DNA of 64,000 nucleotides, taken from contig OY855905.1 in NCBI GenBank assembly GCA_963693305.1, positions 19,315,937-19,379,936 on the forward strand, read 5' to 3'. Each line of letters starts with the position of its first letter. Positions within the stretch are counted from its first letter, which is position 1. The notes below the pieces were generated by a model. That model saw only the letters and a list, made by a program, of their open reading frames with translations. It was not told the DNA's origin and made no database searches. Positions 57,288 through 64,000 of the stretch are shown one piece after another. The position numbers were made by a program, and so were the translations under genes. The stretch comes from Meandrina meandrites (taxonomy: Eukaryota; Cnidaria; Anthozoa; Scleractinia; Meandrinidae).

Positions 57288-58231
57288 GTAAAAATGATTG
57301 GTCTCAACAATTAGCCGATGAGTTACATAAACCAATCAAACGAAAATTTAAAACTAGAAGAGTAATATCAAATGGAATTGACGAGATATGGTGTTCGGAT
57401 TTGGTCGAAATGCAACAGTTCAGTAAATGGAACAAGGGATTCAGATATCTTCTCATGGTTTTAGATGTATTCTCTAAATACGGTTGGATCATCCCATTAA
57501 AAGACAAAAAAGGTGAATCTGTAACACAAGCATTCAAAACAATATTCAAAGAGGGGCGTAAACCACAATATCTTTGGACAGACAAGGGCAAAGAGTATTA
57601 TAACAAACACTTGAAAGACCTCTTAGAAAAGAATAAAATAACATTGTACTCAACTGAAAATGAGGAAAAATCCAGTGTTTGTGAACGATGGAACCGCACA
57701 ATAAAAACTAAGATGTGGAAGCAGTTCACTGGTCAAGGTAATACGCAGTATTTAGATATGTTACCAAAATTAGTTAAACAGTATAACAACACTAAACATA
57801 GCTCTATCAAAATGACGCCCATAGAAGCAAGTAAAAAGAAGAATGAAGGTACAGTTTACTTCAATCTATATGGTGATATGGAGCCATTATCAGCTAAACC
57901 AAAATTCAAGGTTGGTGACAAGGTCCGAATATCAAAGTATAAACGGAAGGTGTTCGACAAGGGCTATACACCAAATTGGTCAGAAGAGATATTCATAATT
58001 GATAAGATCCAAAACACTAATCCCATAACTTACAAATTGAAAGATCTCAATAATGAAGAAATACAAGGTAGCTTTTATGAACCTGAACTGTTAAAAGCAA
58101 AACAGGATGTATTCAGAATTGATAAAGTCATTCGGAGGGATTATAAGAAGAAACAAGCTTTAGTCAAATGGAAGGGATATAGTGATGAATTTAACAGCTG
58201 GATACCTATGAAAGATTTACAAAATATATAA
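57284..58231 (+). CDS. int: Retroviral-type (rve) integrase with chromodomain
   Basis: Inserts the element into the genome. The conserved part begins LADELHKPIKRKF and NGIDEIWCSD. Catalytic Asp39 (WCSD), Asp100 (WTDKG) and Glu134 (CERWNR) form the DDE triad, with 33 residues between the last two. The core is followed by a beta-rich domain (KFKVGDKVRISK) and a C-terminal chromodomain (about 273-315, FRIDKVI...VKWKGY...SWIP), which may guide target choice. There is no ATG at the start (the frame opens at TTG 57284 and is open upstream), no AT motif, and it overlaps the PLA2 gene in the -1 frame, so a PLA2-integrase fusion by frameshifting is likely. The sequence is intact. Confidence 0.93.
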   Translation: MSKNDWSQQLADELHKPIKRKFKTRRVISNGIDEIWCSDLVEMQQFSKWNKGFRYLLMVLDVFSKYGWIIPLKDKKGESVTQAFKTIFKEGRKPQYLWTDKGKEYYNKHLKDLLEKNKITLYSTENEEKSSVCERWNRTIKTKMWKQFTGQGNTQYLDMLPKLVKQYNNTKHSSIKMTPIEASKKKNEGTVYFNLYGDMEPLSAKPKFKVGDKVRISKYKRKVFDKGYTPNWSEEIFIIDKIQNTNPITYKLKDLNNEEIQGSFYEPELLKAKQDVFRIDKVIRRDYKKKQALVKWKGYSDEFNSWIPMKDLQNI

Positions 58232-58280
58232 ACGCATCAAAAAATAAAACATATAAAAAAATCTCATATAATAATATAAC

Positions 58281-58691
58281 ATGACTGAATACGAAATAGC
58301 TAAAAATGCCATCAACAATCTTTTGAACAGCGAAACGAGTAAACAAGAAATCGAACTTGCAATCCTGGTAGAATACATGTCTCTTCTAAAAGAAAAACAC
58401 GAAATTTCCAAAAGAATCACAGTAATAAAAACTGAATTAGATGAAATCCATGAAAAAATGTCAGAAACTCGATTCTTTTCATATAATGATCACAATGAAG
58501 TAACCCTTTTACATAATTTAGATGAAACAGGGGTCGATTTACGTGATGACGAGGATGATTATACTCATTATGGCCTTAGAAAACTCGTAAATAATATTCC
58601 AAAAAAGAATTCAAAAAAGATGGCAATGCCATTAACAAATTTCAAATCCGACAAAAAAAGTACTTGTTCAGATTCAGATTCAGAGGATTGA
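58281..58691 (+). CDS. Coiled-coil protein, paralogue of 41485-41973
   Basis: 136 residues. A helical, charged first half (IELAILVEYMSLLKEK...ELDEIHEKMSETRFF) aligns with the gene near the left end. A short basic and a Ser/Asp tail (CSDSDSED) mirror its acidic tail. No known domain. ATATAATAATATAAC precedes the ATG. Transcribed outward, toward the right terminal repeat. Confidence 0.75.
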   Translation: MTEYEIAKNAINNLLNSETSKQEIELAILVEYMSLLKEKHEISKRITVIKTELDEIHEKMSETRFFSYNDHNEVTLLHNLDETGVDLRDDEDDYTHYGLRKLVNNIPKKNSKKMAMPLTNFKSDKKSTCSDSDSED

Positions 58692-58935
58692 AAAACCAAG
58701 ATCTGATTTCATCGCTGGAACGCACAAAGAACCAAATTTTGTAAAAAGACTATAAGAGCATTTAATTAATGAAGTTTGATTTTTTAAATCAAACATCATA
58801 AGCTTTGCTTTTGTTTAGTCCAATACAATATCATGATTAGATTTTCAAGAATTGATTTAATATAAAATATATAGATCAAATAAAACGCAGTAAAATCACA
58901 TAAAAAATTAATATCTAACATCATAATATATAACT
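58692..58935. other. Intergenic region with AACGCA repeat
   Basis: Contains GGAACGCACAAAGAACCAAATTTT...AAAAAGACTATA (58719-58755), related to blocks at 59332 and 59411, and an AATCAAACATCATAAGC region. The promoter motif ATAATATATAAC lies just before 58936. Confidence 0.5.
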
Positions 58936-59322
58936 ATGGGACTCTTTGAACATCAATTACATAATCAATTTAAATTCAATGAATCTCCCACCAAAGGAGC
59001 TTCATCTGCTATTAAATTCCTTTCAAGCATGGACAATGTTCAAAATTTAAATGAGAAAATAAAAAACAACCTAAATACAATTTCAAAAATAATAGATGAA
59101 ATTCAAAAATTAAAAAAATCAACATTTGATCTTGAAGACATATATAAATTAAATCATAAAATTTCAGACACATTTAAAATTATAAAAGAATTAGATAAAA
59201 ATCTCGGATGCGTATCCATAAAACTTGTAAAACTAGAAGAAGATTTATCCCATTGCCCACTGAATAAATACATCAGCATATCAATCAACAATGGAACCAT
59301 ATCTATCAATGAAAATAAATAA
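58936..59322 (+). CDS. Small coiled-coil protein of unknown function
   Basis: 128 residues, mostly helical with heptad-like spacing (LNEKIKNNLNTISKIIDEIQKLKK; TFKIIKELDKNL) and a short beta-like end (ISISINNGTISI). No family is recognised. CATAATATATAAC sits directly before ATG 58936. Last gene before the right terminal repeat. Confidence 0.65.
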   Translation: MGLFEHQLHNQFKFNESPTKGASSAIKFLSSMDNVQNLNEKIKNNLNTISKIIDEIQKLKKSTFDLEDIYKLNHKISDTFKIIKELDKNLGCVSIKLVKLEEDLSHCPLNKYISISINNGTISINENK

Positions 59323-59331
59323 TCCATCAAA

Positions 59332-59434
59332 CGCACAATCCTCCAAAATTAGAAAAATACTATAAAAGATTTTGAACCCATAGCAATTTCCAGATTTGAT
59401 CCAGCGTTTTAAACGCACTAACAACCAAAATTTG
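59332..59434. repeat. Subterminal AACGCAC...AAAATTTG...ACTATA repeats
   Basis: Two related blocks (59332-59366, 59411-59446), a third at 58719-58755. Each lies after a gene end or at the terminal repeat edge; may be 3' processing or replication signals. Confidence 0.5.
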
Positions 59435-59960
59435 AAAAAGACTATAGATTTGTTTTTATTATATAGTATCAGGATTTAATTTCATGCGTGGTTATAGACT
59501 CTTACGTATCATGTTTATCTATAAAAAGAGCTCGTCTAATACCATGTAGATGATAGTCCTGGTGTTAAAAACTCACTTTGATCCCAATTTTAAAAAAACA
59601 GTATAGATTTATTTTTGTAAAAAGAGTATAGATTTATTTTTGATCCATATCTGGATTCAGTAATTAAATTCTATATTTAAAAGCACTAATATCCCAATTT
59701 TTTTTAAAAACAGTATAAGACAGTTTTTTTTATCCAGCATTTTAAAATAATTGATCTTCAAAAAGCTTAGCTTTTTAAAGAACATATAATTTTCCAGTTT
59801 TGTATTCATTTTTGTATTAAGTTTTATTTCAGAGTACTTGACCAAAAAAACCAGAGTAATTTTCAAAGATTAATTTCAAAGCGAACGCAAATTTTCAAAT
59901 AAAATCCAACGCAATTTTCAATCTATTTTTTGCTCTCGAACCCCCAAGTACTATACTACT
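59435..59960 (-). repeat. Right terminal inverted repeat (526 bp)
   Basis: Inverse of 40373-40898, ends ...ATACTACT with the terminal CT typical of Polintons, then TAAGCA. Confidence 0.95.
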
Positions 59961-59966
59961 TAAGCA
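59961..59966 (+). repeat. Polinton target site duplication, right (TAAGCA)
   Basis: Identical to 40367-40372. Confidence 0.95.
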
Positions 59967-60474
59967 CAAGACTAATCTAGAGAAGTTTTCTCAGTAAGAT
60001 AAAATTCACGATGACTCGTTTACATTTGGATTGTACTTTGGTTAAGATGGCCCGCGGCTATTTTTGGGGAACGGAGGTGCTCTTTTCTAAATCAAGCTTT
60101 GGACATGTAAACCTCACCCGATTTTTCTGATTTTTAGCAATCGAAATAGCAAATGTTCAAATTTTATAAAGCTTTAAAGTAAAGGGCAAACAAGGCAAAC
60201 GATCACGAGATATTAGCGCTTTTGAAAAAATATATTTATGAAAAGAACGCGAATATTTTCTAAACGCGACGATAGATTTTTTCTTATCAAAGTCAACAAG
60301 TTCAAATTATCCAATTTTTAGTGTGAGCAAGTTTCAACGAAATCGGCTGAGTAGAAATTGCTGCACAGTTGACTGTTGAACTTTCGCTTCAAAATATTAT
60401 GCTCGTGTATAATTGGGAGCTACAACAACGTTCAAGCTATGGTAAGATCCCATAGATTATTTGAAAGCTTAATG

Positions 60475-61200
60475 CCAACTAAAACGTTGCTGAAAAGTAT
60501 GGAAAGATCGGAAACTCCTAGCAAATAAAAGTTGTAAACAAATTAGGAGGAAGAGGTTTACGGTGCGTTTTTTCTTGTATTTGTAAGTATGAGAAAATAC
60601 AGCATAAATGCAAACGGCTTTGTCTACTTTCGTGAATCTAGTCTCGATGAAATGCGTCGAATTTTGCTTGCCAAGATAGCTACTCCGCGTCTTCCATTTG
60701 AAAACCCTCGGGTAACAGTAAATTATTCAAACTTGCCGCATTCTCAAGATTATTTAGCACCTGGAATTGAACATGGCACGCCACGTACCACATTCATTGC
60801 TAAATAAAATACATGAATACAAAGCTCAGCCGCAATTTTAACCGTGGCATGTTTATTTCCAGGTGCTAAATAATCTTGAGAATGCGGGTAGTGTGAATAA
60901 TTTACTGTAACAAGAGCGTTTTCAAAGCGCTCCAAAATTGAAGACGAAAGGTAGCTATCTTGGCGAGCCAAAGTCGAATCGGTTTCATCGAGACTAGACA
61001 CATGCACGAAACTAGATAAAGCCGTTTGCACATATGCTGCATTTTTTCATACTTGAAAGTAAACGAAAAAAAATCGGTAGATTTTTTTTTAATTCGAAAA
61101 AAAAAAATGAATCCTCTTCTGCTTCATTTGTTTACAACTTTTGCTGGAAGTTTCCGATCTTTCCATACTTTTCAACAATGTTTTAGCTGCACTGCAAATT
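60475..61200. repeat. Long imperfect palindrome inside the hAT-like element
   Basis: About 300-bp arms (60475-60765 and 60855-61200) pair in inverse, for example GATTATTTAGCACCTGG with its inverse near 60861, around a loop of about 90 bases. It would form a very long hairpin RNA if transcribed. Divergence between the arms shows it is old. Confidence 0.75.
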
Positions 61201-61322
61201 ATAATACAGGATACTAAAAGAAATATTTTGGAGCAGCATTAGTCGGATAAGTGACTTAAATGAAAATATTTTCATTATGCAGTATATATGTAATTTTATA
61301 TGATATGAAAGTCACATGTGAC

Positions 61323-61688
61323 TTACAACAAAGCATCAAGGAAAGGTCGAAATTGCGTATACAATCGTATTTCGGCAAAAATATGGTTTCTGCTTTTTTT
61401 GCTGTCATTCTGTATTTTTTGGTTGCCCATATCGCTGCGCTGTGAAACGTTTCGTAAATTGTCTTGACCACTGTGTGAGTCCTTGTACGACATGTTTAAC
61501 GAGTCTTCGCGACTGGATTTGTCCGAAAAAAAAATACTACTGCAGATATCCGAATCACTTGAATCATCCTCACTTTCATGGCTACATTCAAAGAAGTGCT
61601 CAAGGAGACCTTGACGTAAATTAGGAATAGAAACTGATGAAAGAAAGCCAGTGTTTACTTCACTTGCAGAGGTTATTTTGGACGCCAT
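61323..61688 (-). CDS. Possible acidic exon of unknown gene in the hAT-like element
   Basis: From ATG 61688 a 121-codon frame begins MASKITSASEVNTG, with a Ser/Asp-rich acidic part (HESEDDSSDSD). It lies just inside the right end of the hAT-like element, next to a CGCCATTTTG patch, like a captured first exon or the start of a transposon gene. No domain recognised. Confidence 0.3.
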   Translation of the reverse strand: MASKITSASEVNTGFLSSVSIPNLRQGLLEHFFECSHESEDDSSDSDICSSIFFSDKSSREDSLNMSYKDSHSGQDNLRNVSQRSDMGNQKIQNDSKKSRNHIFAEIRLYTQFRPFLDALL

Positions 61689-62215
61689 TTTGTTTATATT
61701 TCTCCTCGCGACGTCCTCGCGAAAATCCTCGCGGCAGTACGCTCGCGCGTCACGCGGGATGACAGGATTTGTTCTAAAAATAGAAATTTTGTCCCATATC
61801 ATAGGGACAAGGCCAGATCTCGCGCTTACGGTCTCCTCCCATTATGGCTCCTGGCGCGGGGCCATTTTGGTAACCTTACAGGATTGTGGAATTTTTCTGC
61901 ATATAACCGTGCACAGGACACCAGCTATCGAAACCACAGGTCAAATTAGGTTTGCATTCTCTTTCGTCAAACACAATAAAAAATAAATGTTTTGAATTCC
62001 AATTTTAATCTCGGTGTTGTACGTCTGCTCAACGTTTTGTAACATTAATGCCGCTGAATATGGCTCCCCAAATAAGAATAAACTGACGTACTGTGAGTTG
62101 TTTGTAAGAGCGACTGTTAAAGAAATTAAACAAAAATTCGTTTAGACTATAAACGCGCGGTGTTTAAACTGTCTTCACTCGGTTAAAAAGAGTAGCTTTT
62201 GTAGGAGCTTTGCTA

Positions 62216-63395
62216 GGTTGTTAGTAATCCGCAGAACGACGGAACACGGAACGGTGGAACGGCGGAACGACGGAACGAGAAACAGCGGAACGGGATTTTT
62301 TTCTGTTTTTTTTTTCTGTTTTTTTTTTTTAACAAAAAAACAACAACAAACAAACAGTAAATATATCTCACAAAATAAAGGGCATGCATATATTCTTTAT
62401 CCTTCGAGGTCGATCTAGAGCCAAGTTGTCGAGTTTATTTCGAGTGAGGATTTCGAGAAGCGTGACTGCCCTTCGGACTTGCTTGGGCCATCCCTTTTTT
62501 TTTTTCGTTTACTGTCGAATGCGTTTTCTGATTTTGGGTTGGTCGGTCGGAAAAGAAAAAAAAAGAAACAAAATAAAAATTGGAAAAGGAGTCTGGAACT
62601 AGGAGGCCCGGTATCTCAGCGTAATATCCGTGGAGCCTGGAAACAACAAGACGTGGTTATAAAGTCAACATGGCGGCAATGGAGGATAGGAAGGAAAAAT
62701 CGACATCCTGGTTAAATTCAAGCGAGAACAGCGCAAAAAGGATGAACGACCAAAACTGTATGGCAAAAAATTGCCTATGTTTCGGATTAAAGTGACATTT
62801 GTTTGAAATAATGTGTCATTGCCTTCTACATAATTTTTTTTTTTTTTTGAATACGCGAAAATCTGGGTCGGTCGGACGACGCTAAACAGGGAAAAAAAAG
62901 GGGATGGCCTTGCCCCAATCGAGACAATGAAACGTACAAAGTCGAAGCAAGTCAAAAAAGCCGTTGACAAAAAAAAATAGAAGGGCCTGAAAAGTTACTT
63001 ATTTCGTAAGAAAAAAAAGGAAGAGAAATGAAATGCCCACAAAAAGGGGTATTTTCAGTTGGTCACCCATCCAAGTACTAACCCCGCCCAACAGGGCTTA
63101 ACTTCAGCGATCGGACAAGAACCGTTGCTTTCCATGTGGTATCAGAAAGCGCGTAAATCAGGTAACGAAATTCCAGTTTCGGCAACGAAAGTGCCAAATT
63201 GTTCAAAAGATCTACCGGTATTTCTTGTTCTCTATTTGCATGACTCTGGTAACAAACCTTCCTTTAATGGTTTACAAATTTCGGGATAGTTGTTGTTTTT
63301 TTGTTAAAAAAAAAAAAAAAAAATCCCGTTCCGCTGTTTCTCGTTCCGTCGTTCCGCCGTTCCGTGTTCCGTCGTTCCGCGAATTACTAACAACC
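62216..63395. mobile_element. 1180-bp inverted-repeat transposon with 9-bp target duplication
   Basis: Inverted ends of about 80 bp start GGTTGTTAGTAATCCGC and contain tandem GGAACGACGGAAC units, ending before an A/T-rich run. GCTTTGCTA is repeated on both sides (62207-62215, 63396-63404). A 9-bp duplication and long inverted ends fit Mutator-like elements. No transposase. It contains a 5S rRNA-like block near its right end. Confidence 0.75.
63041..63146 (-). pseudogene. 5S rRNA-like sequence (truncated or SINE3-type)
   Basis: On the minus strand the block reads TACCACATGGAAAGCAAC, then TCCGATCGCTGAAGTTAAGC, then GGTTAGTACTTGGATGGGTG and ACC. These are the core of eukaryotic 5S rRNA, including the internal promoter (A box, intermediate element, C box region). 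The first bases and the final stem do not match, so it is probably not functional rRNA. It may be a 5S-derived SINE head or a captured copy inside the surrounding transposon. Confidence 0.75.
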
Positions 63396-63834
63396 GCTTT
63401 GCTAAAGTAATAACACGGGTGACCGCAAATATCTCTGAAGGTTTTCCCCCTAAGAATGACGTAATCGCAATATGTTCAGGCACGTTCGTTTCAAAATCGT
63501 TTCTTACCCACTCTGAAAATCTTTTTCACAGAAAAAATTGCAGCCTAGGTTTTCGATACATGACCACATAACATTTTAAACCGTTTTTTTTCCTCCTGAA
63601 AGCACAGTGAAAGCTATTTTTAGCTAAGATCGGTAACTTGACACTCTTGTTTTTCACGCACGAGTAGTTTCATAGTTTCAATAAGAACTCATCGTTGTTC
63701 CCGCGAGAATAGACAAACAAAAAGCTAATTTAGCGGCACTTTCTGGCATTTTGGATATTATTTTCTATGCATTTCTCCACCAGAATTGTAATATTGTGTC
63801 TGATAGGCATTCCTTAAAAAAGGAATTTCATACA

Positions 63835-63976
63835 CCTTATTCGATGGTTTAACATATAATACGCGCGGATATTATGCGAGTTGCGTAGTATTTTTTCGAG
63901 CCCCGAAGGGGCGAGGAAAAATACGAGGAATGAGCAAAATGTCCGCACGTATTATATGTTAAACCATCGAATAAGG
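63835..63976. repeat. Foldback repeat (142 bp)
   Basis: Begins CCTTATTCGATGGTTTAACA and ends with its exact inverse; an inner GCCCCGAAGGGGC hairpin lies at its centre (63901-63913). Confidence 0.85.
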
Positions 63977-64000
63977 GATTTATTATTCCACTAAAAACTA

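Larger units (their letters stand above)
40373..59960. mobile_element. Polinton/Maverick element, 19.6 kb, complete with both ends
   Basis: Bounded by 526-bp inverted repeats starting AGTAGTATAG and by a perfect TAAGCA duplication. It encodes all Polinton hallmark genes: protein-primed family B polymerase, retroviral-type integrase, adenain-like protease, FtsK/HerA-type packaging ATPase, and major and minor capsid proteins. Accessory genes (GTPase, VLTF3-like factor, phospholipase A2, zinc fingers) are listed separately. The capsid genes make it equivalent to an integrated virus of the adintovirus/Maverick type. Four hallmark or structural genes carry disabling changes, so this copy is probably not autonomous now. 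The near identity of its terminal repeats argues for a young insertion. Confidence 0.97.
40077..61853. mobile_element. hAT-like element split by the Polinton
   Basis: Its ends are CAGGAGCCATAATGGG... at 40077 and the inverse ending at 61853. The inverted similarity extends about 60 bp inwards. GCGCGGGG lies directly on both sides (40069-40076, 61854-61861), an 8-bp target duplication. Without the Polinton and one copy of its 6-bp duplication the element is about 2.2 kb. CAG-type termini and an 8-bp duplication fit hAT. No transposase is recognised in the two parts. Confidence 0.75.

Noticed and set aside
63041..63146. Functional 5S rRNA gene
   Set aside because: The 5' end and the closing stem do not match 5S rRNA, and the block lies inside a transposon.

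Overview
The window looks like a piece of an anthozoan cnidarian genome, most likely a stony coral. The reasons are an AT-rich, intron-bearing host background packed with short inverted-repeat transposons, a 5S-derived repeat, and a KIAA1958-like (Crypton-derived) gene start. The species call is inference. It carries one complete giant DNA transposon of the Polinton/Maverick class, an integrated virus-like element, at 40373-59960.

Host part, 1-40076 and 61862-64000. There is little recognisable coding sequence. Positions 3634-14624 and 14625-about 22495 are two diverged direct copies of one segment. Transposons inserted in one copy can be read against the empty site in the other. A minus-strand split gene of unknown product can be pieced together from splice signals: 5' UTR exons near 23.5 and 23.0 kb, a start exon at 22.3 kb, and a short exon found four times at 21.35, 13.66, 1.93 and 1.64 kb. 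Transposons with TTAA target duplications sit at 8603-9507, 9853-10958, 18137-18519 and 25815-26223. There is a hAT-like element with an 8-bp duplication (27942-28744), foldback elements, a 591-bp CTA/CTG triplet array (31148-31738), and a 1180-bp element with a 9-bp duplication that contains a 5S rRNA-like stretch (62216-63395).

Polinton. It has 526-bp terminal inverted repeats with about two differences between them, ends 5'-AG...CT-3', and a perfect 6-bp target duplication TAAGCA. It sits inside an older hAT-like element of about 2.2 kb (40077-61853, 8-bp duplication GCGCGGGG). Genes from left to right: coiled-coil protein (-), translation-factor-like GTPase (-), protein-primed DNA polymerase B (-), small zinc finger (-), VLTF3-like transcription factor (+), two-helix membrane protein (-), fibre-like protein (-), packaging ATPase (-), PPxY-bearing virion protein (+), penton (+), basic core protein (+), double jelly-roll major capsid (+), second core protein (+), adenain-like protease (+), zinc-ribbon protein (+), zinc-ribbon/phospholipase A2 protein (+), retroviral-type integrase with chromodomain (+), a paralogue of the first coiled-coil gene (+), and a last coiled-coil gene (+). 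Together they make a replication, packaging, maturation, entry and integration set.

Nearly every gene starts a few bases after a TATATAAT-like motif. The protease and the integrase are the exceptions: both lack an ATG and such a motif, lie in the -1 frame of the gene before them, and are preceded by canonical slippery heptamers (A AAA AAG and A AAA AAC). This suggests retrovirus-like -1 frameshifting. Four genes are broken (polymerase and major capsid by frameshifts at T runs, penton and second core protein by TAA codons), so this copy looks disabled although its ends are almost identical. The most unusual cargo is an eEF1A-type GTPase that appears to lack domain II and has altered G3 and G4 motifs.
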